Positions 50,385 to 60,025 of a stretch of 64,000 nt of DNA are shown one piece after another; position 1 is the stretch's first letter; the number at the start of each line of letters is the position of its first letter. The translations under genes were made by a program, and so were the position numbers. The notes beneath the pieces are model-generated. The model was not told where the DNA came from. It ran no database searches and saw only the letters and a program-made list of their open reading frames with translations. The stretch covers positions 1-64,000 of the forward strand of contig NZ_CANLMP010000009.1 of NCBI RefSeq assembly GCF_947492405.1, read 5' to 3'. The stretch comes from an uncultured Aquimarina sp. (GTDB lineage: Bacteria; Bacteroidota; Bacteroidia; Flavobacteriales; Flavobacteriaceae).

Positions 50385-51773
50385 TTAATTAATTGGTAAA
50401 CAAACGGTAAATATTGTTTCTCCTTTTTTAGATTTTACCATAATATCACCTTCATGTTGATTAATAATTCTTTGAACTAGTTCTAGTCCCATTCCTGTGC
50501 CTTCTCCAATAGCTTTGGTAGTAAAAAAAGGATCAAAAATACTATTCAGATGTTCTTCTGGAATTCCTTCTCCATTATCGATAATTTCTACTTTTAAGAA
50601 ATTCCGGTCCTTAGAAGTCTTTATCTTCAAAATTCCGGAGTGATCCATGGCATCAACTGCATTATCAATTAGATTGGTCCAGACCTGATTAATTTCACTA
50701 ACAAAAATTTTTGCCTCTGGAAGATTTGCCTGAAAATCTTTTTCTAAGGATATGTTTTTCTTTTTCAGTTTATGATTAAGCATGATAAGGGTACTTTTTA
50801 AACCAATATGGATGTCTGTAGAGATTTTCTCGGGAGCGCGATCCATATGTGTATAACTTTTGATAGAGCCTACTAGATTGGATATCCTATCAGAAGCTTC
50901 GCCAATTTCATCAACCATTTTTTCTGTGGTTAATACATTTTCAATCCATTCGATAGCATCTGGAAAGTTTTTGTCACCTGTAGCTTTATGAATTTCTTCC
51001 ATTGCTTCTATACCCATACAGAAATCTAATAATGTTTCTGTCAATTCATAACTATTGTCTACGCCGTGATCTTCTAACCATTCTTCTAGTTCATCTTCTT
51101 TTTCATTACGTTCCGTGAGTTTCATATTATTTTCTGGGCGATTATTCAATTTCTCAAAAAGAATAGTATTGATGGCATCTATTTCTTCATCTGTAGCTCT
51201 AATAGAAACTACTCTTTTAAACTTTTCAGGAACATTGCCTAGATGTTCTTTTAGCGCTTTGGCACTTCGTACCATAGCAGAAGCAGGATTATTAAGCTCA
51301 TGCGCCAATCCTGCAGATAATTTTCCTAAGGACATCATTTTTTCCGCTTGTACATTATCTTTAGTGAACTCTCTGACTCGTGAAGTCATTTTATGTACCA
51401 AAACTTCAGTTAACTCATAATGATTAGAGATCATTTCTTTGAAACAGGATTTTTTGAGGATTAAAACATCACTATTTTCCAGTACTTCTCCAAAGCCTAT
51501 GGCCGAACTAGCTCTTGAAAAAGGGAGTAATCCACCGATTTCATTTGTATCCATTAATGCTACATGCTTGTAGTTTCCATTTTGTTCGACTTTGATCTCA
51601 ATCTTCCCTTCTAGTACAATAAATAGCTTATCAATAGGATCGCCTTTCTGAAAAAGATACTCTCCTTGTTTTAAAACTTCGATATAAGATTTGTCAATTA
51701 ACCATTGTAATTGATCATCTGGAACATGAATAAACTCTGGGATTTGTTGAAGGTTTTGTGTGGTAAGTTTCAT
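50385..51773 (-). CDS. cNMP-binding-domain sensor histidine kinase
   Basis: The 462-aa protein is cytosolic. An N-terminal cyclic-nucleotide-binding fold (about 15-130) is followed by the phospho-acceptor site KLSAGLAHELNNPASA with H158. An unusually long insert separates this from the HATPase domain (N box VWTNLIDNAVDAM, G boxes DNGEGIPEE and GEGTGMGLELV). It heads a four-gene operon and probably phosphorylates the REC domain encoded two genes downstream. No membrane segment, so the signal is internal. Confidence 0.9.
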   Translation of the reverse strand: MKLTTQNLQQIPEFIHVPDDQLQWLIDKSYIEVLKQGEYLFQKGDPIDKLFIVLEGKIEIKVEQNGNYKHVALMDTNEIGGLLPFSRASSAIGFGEVLENSDVLILKKSCFKEMISNHYELTEVLVHKMTSRVREFTKDNVQAEKMMSLGKLSAGLAHELNNPASAMVRSAKALKEHLGNVPEKFKRVVSIRATDEEIDAINTILFEKLNNRPENNMKLTERNEKEDELEEWLEDHGVDNSYELTETLLDFCMGIEAMEEIHKATGDKNFPDAIEWIENVLTTEKMVDEIGEASDRISNLVGSIKSYTHMDRAPEKISTDIHIGLKSTLIMLNHKLKKKNISLEKDFQANLPEAKIFVSEINQVWTNLIDNAVDAMDHSGILKIKTSKDRNFLKVEIIDNGEGIPEEHLNSIFDPFFTTKAIGEGTGMGLELVQRIINQHEGDIMVKSKKGETIFTVCLPIN

Positions 51774-51962
51774 TAGTTTAAAATTAGGTAATTAAAAATG
51801 TCTATCCAATACCTATAAACAATAGAAATCTTAAGGTTTTTATAAAATTTAACCAGTATGAAATTAAATGCCAATTTTTTATGATTTGTTTATCAAGAAA
51901 GACATAATGAAGTAAGGTTTATTATGATTAGTTATATTTATAAATCTTTTAATATAGGGATG

Positions 51963-52763
51963 ATGTCTAAGGAATTTCAAAAATATTTTAAAACTAACGA
52001 GGCAACTTGGAATGAGAAAGTAGCTGTTCACGCATCTAGTGATTTTTATAATTTAGAATTATTTAGAAAAGGCGCAACTTCTTTAAACAAAATTGAATTA
52101 GAAGCATTAGGAGATGTTTCTGGTAAATCACTATTACATTTACAATGTCATTTTGGACAGGATACATTAAGCTGGAGTAGGATGGGAGCAAAATGTATCG
52201 GAGTAGATCTTTCTGAAAAAGGGATTGAACTAGCAAAACAATTAAATACAGAGTTAAAATTAGATGCTGATTTTGTATGCTGTAATGTTTTAGATACTTC
52301 TAATCACATAAAAGATCAGTTCGATATCGTATTTACTAGTTATGGTGTAATTGGATGGTTACCAGATTTAAAACCTTGGGGTAGGATGATTGCAGAGAGA
52401 TTGAAAACAGGAGGTGTTTTTTATATAGTAGAGTTTCATCCGATTGTTTGGATGTTTGACTATCTAGAAGGAGTTCCTAAGATGAAGTATGGATATCATC
52501 AGAAAGAAGCCATCTATGAAGAATATGAAGGCACGTATGCTGATATGAGTTCTAAAATGATCAGTAAAGAATATGGTTGGAATCATGGTTTAGGAGAAGT
52601 TGTTTCTGCATTGTCAGAGGCAGGATTAACCATTGAGTATCTTAGAGAATATGATGAGTCACCTTATGATATTCTTCCTAATTTGATAGAGAATAAAAAT
52701 GGTATGTTCGAGAGTTCTGATAAATTATTTCCACTACTGTTTGCGATTAAAGCATTTAAGTAA
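51963..52763 (+). CDS. Class I SAM-dependent methyltransferase
   Basis: I use ATG 51963 (266 aa, MSKEFQKYFKTNEATWNEKV). ATG 51960 or 51924 are possible, but add a stretch unlike the compact start. Motif I is degenerate (LLHLQCHFGQDTLSW), then IGVDLSEKGIELA and VFTSYGVIGWLPDLKPWGRM. The family is common in Bacteroidota; substrate unknown. It is 154 bp upstream of kmo on the same strand, without clear coupling. Confidence 0.85.
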   Translation: MSKEFQKYFKTNEATWNEKVAVHASSDFYNLELFRKGATSLNKIELEALGDVSGKSLLHLQCHFGQDTLSWSRMGAKCIGVDLSEKGIELAKQLNTELKLDADFVCCNVLDTSNHIKDQFDIVFTSYGVIGWLPDLKPWGRMIAERLKTGGVFYIVEFHPIVWMFDYLEGVPKMKYGYHQKEAIYEEYEGTYADMSSKMISKEYGWNHGLGEVVSALSEAGLTIEYLREYDESPYDILPNLIENKNGMFESSDKLFPLLFAIKAFK

Positions 52764-52916
52764 CAATTCTTTGATAATTTTTTTACATTTGTTAAAGGTT
52801 TTAATGTTTGCATAAGCTCTATAATATAGAGAGCTGGTTTGTCAAGGACATTAAGACTCGGATCTTATTACTTAGTTCCTTTTCATACTTTGACAAACTG
52901 GAATCATTTAAAAAGT

Positions 52917-54290
52917 ATGCAAACAAAAAATATAGCTATTGTAGGAAGTGGTTTAGCTGGTTCGCTATTAGCAATTTATCTAAGAAAACGTAATCACCAA
53001 GTAACAGTATTTGACAGAAGGCCGGATATTAGACAAATTCAATTTAGTGGTCGTTCTATTAATCTTGCAATGTCCGTTCGAGGTTGGAAAGCATTGGATA
53101 GAGTTGGTGTTGGAGAAGAAATTAGAAAGTTAGCGATCCAAATGGATAAAAGAACCATGCACGTTAATGATCAGCCTGAATATCATCAGTACTATGGTAA
53201 AGAAGGAGAGGCTATCTATTCTATTTCGAGAGGCGTATTGAATCGTAAAATGATTACACTAGCAGAAGAATCAGGTGTTGTATTTAGATTTAATGAAAAA
53301 GTATGGGATGTAAGCTTACCAGAAGCTAAAATATATACAGGAGAGACGGAAAAAGGCGAATGGAAAGAATATCAATACGATATGATTTTTGGTTGTGATG
53401 GAGCTTTCTCGAGAGTGAGACATAAAATGCAGAGAAGAAGTAGATTTGATTATTCTCAAGATTTTCTGGATGCAGGGTATAAAGAACTAGGGATACCTGC
53501 TAATGCCGATGGAACACATAAATTGGATAAAAACTCATTGCATATATGGCCAAGAGGGAAGTTTATGTTGATTGCGTTACCAAACTTAGATGGTAGTTTT
53601 ACTTGCACCTTATTTATGCCTCATGAAGGCGAAAATTCTTTTGAAAGTTTAACCAATGATGCCGAAGTAATAGAATTCTGGAAGCGATATTTTCCTGATA
53701 CCATAGAGTTCATGCCTACTTTACTTAAAGATTTTAAGAATAACCCTACGAGTGCTTTAGTAACAATGAAATGTTATCCTTGGACATATTGGGATAAGGT
53801 AGCTTTGGTTGGAGATTCTGCTCACGCAATTGTACCATTTTATGGGCAAGGAATCAATGCTGGTTTTGAGGATATTTCAGTGCTAGACGATATTATAGAA
53901 ACATATAAAGGAGATAACTGGCAGGAGGTTTTTGAAAAATATCAAGAAGCCAGAAAACCAAATGCTGATGCTATAGCGGAACTTTCTTATCGCAATTTTA
54001 TAGAAATGAGTAGTAAAACCGCAGATCCAGATTTTCTATTAAGGAAGAAAATAGAGAAAAGATTTTCTGAAAAATTTCCTGATAAGTGGATTCCACTTTA
54101 TACAAGAGTAACGTTTACCCATAGACCGTATGTTGAGGCGCTAGATATTGGTGATCAACAAGCCAAGGTTATGGATGAAGTTATGAAACTTGATAATATT
54201 GAGGATATCTGGGATACTGATGAGGTTATACAAGAAATTATAAACCGCTTAGACTTCTATAATATAAAGGCTAAAAGTATTACCCAATAA
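52917..54290 (+). CDS. kmo: Kynurenine 3-monooxygenase
   Basis: The 457-aa flavoprotein hydroxylates kynurenine with NADPH and O2. The start is ATG 52917, giving MQTKNIAIVGSGLAGSLLAI with the FAD motif at the very N-terminus; an in-frame TTG 78 bp upstream is rejected. FDRRPDIRQIQFSGRSINLAM and ALVGDSAHAIVPFYGQGINAGFED are the Kmo/PHBH-type FAD blocks. HKMQRRSRFDYSQ and the C-terminal YTRVTFTHRPYVEA are Kmo-specific. It works with KynU, 15 kb away. It overlaps the convergent aldehyde dehydrogenase gene by 11 bp. Confidence 0.95.
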   Translation: MQTKNIAIVGSGLAGSLLAIYLRKRNHQVTVFDRRPDIRQIQFSGRSINLAMSVRGWKALDRVGVGEEIRKLAIQMDKRTMHVNDQPEYHQYYGKEGEAIYSISRGVLNRKMITLAEESGVVFRFNEKVWDVSLPEAKIYTGETEKGEWKEYQYDMIFGCDGAFSRVRHKMQRRSRFDYSQDFLDAGYKELGIPANADGTHKLDKNSLHIWPRGKFMLIALPNLDGSFTCTLFMPHEGENSFESLTNDAEVIEFWKRYFPDTIEFMPTLLKDFKNNPTSALVTMKCYPWTYWDKVALVGDSAHAIVPFYGQGINAGFEDISVLDDIIETYKGDNWQEVFEKYQEARKPNADAIAELSYRNFIEMSSKTADPDFLLRKKIEKRFSEKFPDKWIPLYTRVTFTHRPYVEALDIGDQQAKVMDEVMKLDNIEDIWDTDEVIQEIINRLDFYNIKAKSITQ

Positions 54291-55644
54291 GTCTCTTCAA
54301 CCATTTTAACTTAGCGCCTGTATAAGGTGAGTATTTAAGATTTAACTCTATTAAAAAGGATTTTTGTAAAATACTTTTATAGTGAGAGAATGCTTCGAAT
54401 CCTGCTTTACCGTGGTAGTTGCCAATACCGCTATCTCCAACACCACCAAAAGGTAGATTTTGTTCCATAAAATGCATAACCGCATCATTTATAGCTCCAC
54501 CACCAAATGATATTTCATTTAGGATTTTATTTTTTACTGCTTTATTTTTAGTAAAAATATAACAGGATAAGGGTTTCGATAATGTTTTAATATCGGCAAT
54601 GGCTTTATCTATATCTTCAAATGATATTACAGGAAGAATAGGGCCGAAAATCTCTTCTTGCATTACTTTGTCGGAGAATGTTACGCCACCCATAACTGTA
54701 GGAGATATAATTCTGTTATCGGCATCAGAGTGCCCACCATAATATATTTTATCTTCTTCAATAAAATTTTGTAATCTCTCGAAGTTTTTTTGGTTTACAA
54801 TTTGAGTGTAATTTTCATTTTCTATTTTATAATCTGCACTTTCTATGTGTTTTTTAATAGCTAGTAACAGTTCATCCTGTACCGAGGACTCAACCATGAT
54901 ATAGTCTGGAGCTATACAGGTCTGGCCTGTGTTTAAAAATTTTGCCCAAACTAAACGTTTGGCAGTCATATCAATATTAACATCTTTTGTAATAATTGCA
55001 GGGCTCTTGCCTCCTAATTCTAAGGTAACCGGAGTAAGATGTTTGGCAGCGGCCTGATAGATGATTTTACCTACTTGAATACTTCCTGTAAAAAATATTT
55101 TATCAAATTTAATTTTTAGTAATTCCGTAGTTTCTTTTACGCCTCCTTCGATTACTTTAAAAAACTTAAGATCAAAATTTTCACCTATAATTTTAGCCAT
55201 TATAGCAGAAGAATTAGATGGAATCTCGCTAGGTTTAAGAATAACCGTACAACCCGCAGCTATTGCAGCTATTGCAGGAACTATCGATAGTTGATACGGA
55301 TAATTCCATGCGCCCATTACTAATACCGTTCCAAATGGTTCTGGTATAATATAACTTCTTCCAGGAAGGTTAGCTAATCCTGTAGAAACCCTTTTCCTCT
55401 TAGACCATTTCTTAATATTTACGAGTGCAAGGTCTATCTCATGGTAAATAATAGCTAGTTCTGTAGTGTAGGTTTCGTATTTTGATTTTTTGAAATCACG
55501 ATAAATAGCTTCGTATAATAGCTCCTCGTTTTTTTGTAAAACACTTTTTAAACGCTTTAATTCTTTAACTCTAAAAGATATATCTTTAGTAGTATTAGTG
55601 TTAAAAAAAGTCTTTTGAGTAGTAACGATTTCTTGATAATTCAT
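54280..55644 (-). CDS. Aldehyde dehydrogenase family protein (class 3/fatty-aldehyde type)
   Basis: The 454-aa NAD(P)-dependent enzyme has general base E209 in TLELGGKSP and nucleophile C243 in NTGQTCIAPDY. The NAD loop is FTGSIQVGK. Its length and the EPFGTVLVMGAWNYPYQLS block place it with the short class 3 ALDHs (medium/long-chain and aromatic aldehydes). A hydrophobic C-terminal stretch is absent. The gene lies 31 bp after the sterol-desaturase-like gene, which suggests a lipid-related role. Confidence 0.93.
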   Translation of the reverse strand: MNYQEIVTTQKTFFNTNTTKDISFRVKELKRLKSVLQKNEELLYEAIYRDFKKSKYETYTTELAIIYHEIDLALVNIKKWSKRKRVSTGLANLPGRSYIIPEPFGTVLVMGAWNYPYQLSIVPAIAAIAAGCTVILKPSEIPSNSSAIMAKIIGENFDLKFFKVIEGGVKETTELLKIKFDKIFFTGSIQVGKIIYQAAAKHLTPVTLELGGKSPAIITKDVNIDMTAKRLVWAKFLNTGQTCIAPDYIMVESSVQDELLLAIKKHIESADYKIENENYTQIVNQKNFERLQNFIEEDKIYYGGHSDADNRIISPTVMGGVTFSDKVMQEEIFGPILPVISFEDIDKAIADIKTLSKPLSCYIFTKNKAVKNKILNEISFGGGAINDAVMHFMEQNLPFGGVGDSGIGNYHGKAGFEAFSHYKSILQKSFLIELNLKYSPYTGAKLKWLKRLIG

Positions 55645-55675
55645 AACGAGAATATAGAGTTGCTATAGAAATAAA

Positions 55676-56617
55676 TTACGATTCAATGCTCATACGTTTC
55701 TCCAATTCGAGTTGTTTCTGCATTTGTTTTACAGTGAGTGTACTGCCATCATGACTCCATCCTGGAGGACCAAAAATATACATAAACTTATGATACCAGT
55801 TTTTGGATTTTTTGGTGTCATTCCAGATGTCTTTATATTCGTGTGTAAGTATAACCCAAGGGTTATAAGAGTTTGGTGCGTGTGTCACACCATATTGTAC
55901 TTCAATATCATCGTCTAATTCTTTCCAGGTTCCAAATATTTTATCAAAAATATTTAAGAATCCCCCATGATTTTTATCCATATACTCTACATTCTTGGCG
56001 TGATGTACCTGATGCATTGTATGTGTATTGAAAATCTTTTCTATAAATCCCATTTTCGGTATAAATACAGAATGTAATTGAAATTGCCATAATGCTTCTA
56101 TACCAAGACAAACAATAACCATTTCTGGAGGAAACCCTATGATTGGCATCCACATATAAAATAAAGGTTTGTATAACAACGTGAACCATCCATTACGAAC
56201 AGCTGTTCCGAGATTAAAGTTATCAGAGGAGTGATGTACTATATGTGCTGCCCACAATGCACGAACCATATGGTTTTGTCTATGGAACCAATAATATGTG
56301 AAATCATCAGCTAATTGGCATAATAACCAAACATACCAAGCATAACTAAAGGATTCCCAACCCATAATGTTAGTTCTGACACCATCAACCTCTGGATTAA
56401 AAAGATTGTACATAAAAGTGAATAGAACTACCGAAAAAACTGTCTTAAGGAAAGGGCCTAAAAATGCGGATCCAAGACCCATAGTGAAACTTGCAGATAA
56501 ATCTTTCCAATTATATAAATCTTTATGATCGTCGTGATTTTTACTGTAAGCTAATTCTACAACAATAAGTACCAGAAATAAAGGTACACCATACTTTAGG
56601 GGCTGTATAAAATCCAT
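55676..56617 (-). CDS. Sterol desaturase/fatty acid hydroxylase family membrane protein
   Basis: The 313-aa protein has several membrane helices and the three-part di-iron histidine motif: WFHRQNH, HIVHHSS and HTMHQVHH. The family hydroxylates or desaturates lipids, or opens ether lipids, at the membrane surface. It probably shares a transcript with the downstream ALDH, which could oxidise a released aldehyde. Confidence 0.92.
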   Translation of the reverse strand: MDFIQPLKYGVPLFLVLIVVELAYSKNHDDHKDLYNWKDLSASFTMGLGSAFLGPFLKTVFSVVLFTFMYNLFNPEVDGVRTNIMGWESFSYAWYVWLLCQLADDFTYYWFHRQNHMVRALWAAHIVHHSSDNFNLGTAVRNGWFTLLYKPLFYMWMPIIGFPPEMVIVCLGIEALWQFQLHSVFIPKMGFIEKIFNTHTMHQVHHAKNVEYMDKNHGGFLNIFDKIFGTWKELDDDIEVQYGVTHAPNSYNPWVILTHEYKDIWNDTKKSKNWYHKFMYIFGPPGWSHDGSTLTVKQMQKQLELEKRMSIES

Positions 56618-56760
56618 TTTCTTTCTATTGTATTCTAATTGGGGCAGAATATAATAAGAATTTGTAGTATAACTTTAACATTCTATCTTTTTAAATAAAA
56701 AAATACGTGTTTTTAACTATTGTTTACTTAATTGGTTCCAATTTTTCAAAACTAGTGGCG

Positions 56761-57186
56761 TTATTTTGCAAATATTTGAGAAGAGTCTTTGAAAGATTTA
56801 AATTCAAGTGCATTTCCACAAGGATCATAAAAAAACATTGTTGCTTGTTCTCCTATTTCTCCTTTAAACCTTATATAAGGTTCAATTACGAATTTTACGT
56901 TTTTTTCAGAAAGCATATTAGCAAAATTTTGCCATATTTCCCATTCTAGAATAATACCGAAATGAGGTACAGGTACTTCCTTACCGTCAACGCTATTGTG
57001 ATGCTTAGTGTCTGAATCTGTTTTTTGTTTGTAATGAATTACTAATTGATGCCCGAAAAAATTGAAGTCTACCCAATGATCGCTGCTCCGACCTTCATCT
57101 AGTTCTAGTGTGTTATTATAAAAATTTCTGGCAAGAGCTAAATTGTCAACCGGGATTGCCAGATGGAAAGGGGATAATGTTCTCAT
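56761..57186 (-). CDS. VOC (glyoxalase/bleomycin-resistance fold) family protein
   Basis: The 141-aa protein has two beta-alpha-beta-beta-beta modules: FHLAIPVDNLALARNFYNNT at the start and HFGIILEWEIWQNFANML in the middle. MFFYDPCGNALEFKSF lies at the end. His and Glu positions compatible with a metal site are kept (H8, H74-region, E129-region). Specific reaction unknown. Confidence 0.88.
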   Translation of the reverse strand: MRTLSPFHLAIPVDNLALARNFYNNTLELDEGRSSDHWVDFNFFGHQLVIHYKQKTDSDTKHHNSVDGKEVPVPHFGIILEWEIWQNFANMLSEKNVKFVIEPYIRFKGEIGEQATMFFYDPCGNALEFKSFKDSSQIFAK

Positions 57187-57242
57187 ATGTTGATTAATCT
57201 TTATATGTAAACTTAAGGTTTAAAAGGTTAAGAGGTATAAAA

Positions 57243-58199
57243 TTATTCTTTTACTGGATTCCAGATATCTAAATACATTTTCCATATACCGTTAGCCTTT
57301 TTCCAAACGACTACGTACTTTCCTTTGTAATTGGTTTCTGTTCCATCATCATTTTTGTTCTTACCTTGGTAATAACCATAGTCATGAGCCGTATCACCTA
57401 GTACTGTTATTTCTTCGGGTAGAATCTGATGTTCAATAGGGGTGTAGCCAGATGAACTTGCCCAACGTTTTTTAATAGCGTCGTATCCCGAAATAATCGA
57501 GGTGTTATGAGGAAATATTTTAGCATCTTTAGTATAGATTTGAGCAATTGCTTCATAATCCTGTTTTAGATATGCCGTAGAAAAAGATTTTGCTACAGTT
57601 TTTATTTGTTCTTCATCAGATAGTTTTTGAGTGTCTTTGCGTTTTATGCACGTTATTTTCCAGGTAGGGAACGAAATTGTTTCCTTTGTATTTACCCATT
57701 CTCCTAACCATTTAAAGCCATCCTTATTGATGTCATAGAAATTTATTTTGTAAAAACCATTCATGCCATTCGGAGCGTTCTGTTCACGATACAGAATGAT
57801 TTTATCTTCTTTTTTATTTCCTTCCCAAGCTGATAACACTGGAGTAGGAGAGGTGTTTGAGTAATAGTGAACAAACCACCTACTGCTATCTGCAATGAAT
57901 TGCCTTATACTACCAGAATGCTTACCATCTTCTTTTAATGTTTGATCCTGAACTCCCATGCCGTTCATAATATATTTAAACTCCCAAGTCATTTTATTTG
58001 GTTTAGCCCAGGTTTGATCAGGGTTTCTGGTTTGAGAATTACAATCACAAATTCCGATTAAGGGATCAAAATCTTTTATTTCTTTTGGAGCTTCTGGGTT
58101 TGGTCTCCCAAATGGATATGCATCGGAAGGTTCATACTCACTCTGAGCAGTTAGTAGAATAGGAACAAGAATAAGTAGACTTATTACTATTAATCTCAT
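57243..58199 (-). CDS. Exported two-domain protein with C-terminal SnoaL/DUF4440-like domain
   Basis: The 318-aa protein has signal peptide LIVISLLILVPILLTAQ. The N-terminal domain (about 30-190) contains DFDPLIGICDCNSQTRNPDQ and MTWEFKYIMNGMGVQDQTLK, resembling DUF1579-type beta proteins. The C-terminal domain (about 195-318) is an NTF2-like fold, with AYLKQDYEAIAQIYTKDAKI, YDAIKKRWASSS and a final WKMYLDIWNPV. A CDC motif near residue 51 could bind metal. Function unknown. Confidence 0.78.
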   Translation of the reverse strand: MRLIVISLLILVPILLTAQSEYEPSDAYPFGRPNPEAPKEIKDFDPLIGICDCNSQTRNPDQTWAKPNKMTWEFKYIMNGMGVQDQTLKEDGKHSGSIRQFIADSSRWFVHYYSNTSPTPVLSAWEGNKKEDKIILYREQNAPNGMNGFYKINFYDINKDGFKWLGEWVNTKETISFPTWKITCIKRKDTQKLSDEEQIKTVAKSFSTAYLKQDYEAIAQIYTKDAKIFPHNTSIISGYDAIKKRWASSSGYTPIEHQILPEEITVLGDTAHDYGYYQGKNKNDDGTETNYKGKYVVVWKKANGIWKMYLDIWNPVKE

Positions 58200-58293
58200 A
58201 ATATTTATGAATTGATTAGTAAGGTAATTTACCTATTTTGAAATATTTATAAATACAAGAGATTAATAATTAAGATATAATTAACAACACGTT

Positions 58294-59163
58294 TTAACGC
58301 CTTCGATCACTTCGCTTTCTTTTTTTTGAAGCCAAAGAATCTTTGTCATTAGAACTTTTTCTATTGTGGTATTTACTATTGAAACTTTTTGGATTATTTC
58401 GTTGTCTTTTTGGTTTTTTTTCTTCGATAACAGAAGCTTCTTCAGTTTTGCTAGAGTCTCCAACATCAGAATTGATAATCTGTAATTCTTTTTCTGTTAG
58501 GTATCGCCATTTGCCCACTGGAGTATCTAAAGATATATTCATGATACGAATTCTTTTCAATCTAGTTACTTCATACCCCAGGTATTCACACATTCTTCGA
58601 ATCTGTCTATTTAATCCTTGAGTAAGTACGATTCTAAAATCGTATTTATTAATCTGTTCAACTTCGCATTTACGGGTTACCGTATCTAAAATAGGAATGC
58701 CGTTTCCCATTCTTTTGATAAATTGAGGACTGATTAATTTGTTTACTGTAACAATATACTCCTTCTCGTGATTATTTCTGGCTCTAAGTATTTTATTGAC
58801 AATATCTCCATCGCTCGTCAGTAGAATCAGACCTTCACTGGGTTTATCTAACCGACCGATAGGAAAAATACGTTTTGGATAATTGATGTAGTCAATAATA
58901 TTATCTTTTTCATTTTGAGCAGTGGTGCAAACAATTCCAATGGGTTTATGAAAAGCAAGATATACGTGTTTTTCTTTAGGCTTATTGATGATTTCGCCGT
59001 CAACCCGAACTTCATCTCCAAGAGCTACTTTCGTACCCATTTCTGGTACTTTACCGTTTATAGTAACGCGACCTTGATCAATCAATTTATCTGCTTCTCT
59101 TCGAGAACAGTATCCAACTTCGCTAAGAAATTTATTGAGTCTTGTAAGATTAGAGTTTTCCAC
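58294..59163 (-). CDS. rluF: 23S rRNA pseudouridine synthase, RluF type
   Basis: The 289-aa protein starts at GTG 59163. An S4 RNA-binding domain (RLNKFLSEVGYCSRREADKL) precedes the RsuA-family catalytic domain with the Asp in IGRLDKPSEGLILLTSDGD. GLNRQIRRMCEYLGYEVTRLKR is the family C-terminal motif. RluF modifies U2604 of 23S rRNA. The last about 50 residues are Lys/Arg/Ser-rich and unstructured, an extension usual in Bacteroidota. The -7-like CACCTTTG ends 4 nt before the GTG, so the mRNA may be leaderless. Confidence 0.92.
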   Translation of the reverse strand: MENSNLTRLNKFLSEVGYCSRREADKLIDQGRVTINGKVPEMGTKVALGDEVRVDGEIINKPKEKHVYLAFHKPIGIVCTTAQNEKDNIIDYINYPKRIFPIGRLDKPSEGLILLTSDGDIVNKILRARNNHEKEYIVTVNKLISPQFIKRMGNGIPILDTVTRKCEVEQINKYDFRIVLTQGLNRQIRRMCEYLGYEVTRLKRIRIMNISLDTPVGKWRYLTEKELQIINSDVGDSSKTEEASVIEEKKPKRQRNNPKSFNSKYHNRKSSNDKDSLASKKRKRSDRRR

Positions 59164-59185
59164 AGTGCAAAGGTGATCATAAAAT

Positions 59186-60025
59186 TTAATCTTTCAAAAA
59201 ATCGATGATCATATCATCGACTTCATCAAAAAATAACGAGTGTCCAAAATCCTCCGTAGTAATAAATTTTGCAGTACTCCAGTTTTTGTGAATCTTCTCT
59301 GCACCAGAATGTGGAGCTATATCATCGTGTTTATCATGTATCAATAATCCTGGATGTTTTAGATTTTTTGCAAATTCCGCAATAGAAAACTCTTCAAAAT
59401 GAAATCCAAACTGATCCTTGAAATATTGGCTTAGAGCTCCCATAAATTTATCAGATAGTTTGAGGGTCTTTTGATATCCTTCCATAATCACAGATAATTC
59501 TGTAGGAGGAGCAAGTACAACTAATTTTTCTATTTCGAGATTTGGAAACCTAAATTGATGAAATATAGTAGTCATTCCACCAACAGAATGACCAATAATA
59601 TAATTAGGGCGGTACAGTTCTACTATTTTTTGGAGGCATTCTGCGTACAGAGGAACACTCAGTGTTTTACCAGAAGAATTACCGTGTGCAGGTGCATCAA
59701 AAGCTATGATATTATAGTTTTGTTGATGTAGTTTTTCGATAAGTGTTTTCCATCTATGACTATTACTATCCCATCCATGCACCATTAATATTGTTTCACC
59801 CATATTAGGCCAGCGATAGGTTTGTAAATAATTTCCATTTACAGAAATAACTTCATCTTCTGCTTCTTCCAGAAAATATTCCTGATCTGGCAACACTTTT
59901 CCTTTTAATGGAGTAGAGAATAAAATGTAGGCTTTATGTAATGCCTTTTTTTGATTAAAAAAAAACAAGAGTAAAAGTCGTTTTCCGATCAAAATCGGGA
60001 TATACTTTTTTAGCTTTTCCTTCAT
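59186..60025 (-). CDS. Alpha/beta hydrolase
   Basis: The 279-aa protein has nucleophile elbow IIGHSVGGMT with Ser147. The oxyanion segment is LMVHGWDSNSHRW, the acid in LLIHDKHDDIAPHSG, and the final His in DFGHSLFFDE. The N-terminal 25 residues are hydrophobic and basic, possibly a membrane contact. It overlaps the cupin gene by 4 bp (ATGA) and is translated with it. Substrate unknown. Confidence 0.9.
   Translation of the reverse strand: MKEKLKKYIPILIGKRLLLLFFFNQKKALHKAYILFSTPLKGKVLPDQEYFLEEAEDEVISVNGNYLQTYRWPNMGETILMVHGWDSNSHRWKTLIEKLHQQNYNIIAFDAPAHGNSSGKTLSVPLYAECLQKIVELYRPNYIIGHSVGGMTTIFHQFRFPNLEIEKLVVLAPPTELSVIMEGYQKTLKLSDKFMGALSQYFKDQFGFHFEEFSIAEFAKNLKHPGLLIHDKHDDIAPHSGAEKIHKNWSTAKFITTEDFGHSLFFDEVDDMIIDFLKD

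Noticed and set aside
51924..51962. 13-residue extension of the methyltransferase
   Set aside because: MISYIYKSFNIG does not look like part of the fold, and two ATGs at 51960/51963 fit better.
52839..52916. 26-residue N-terminal extension of kmo
   Set aside because: It has no homology-like features and would push the FAD motif away from the N-terminus; ATG 52917 is preferred.
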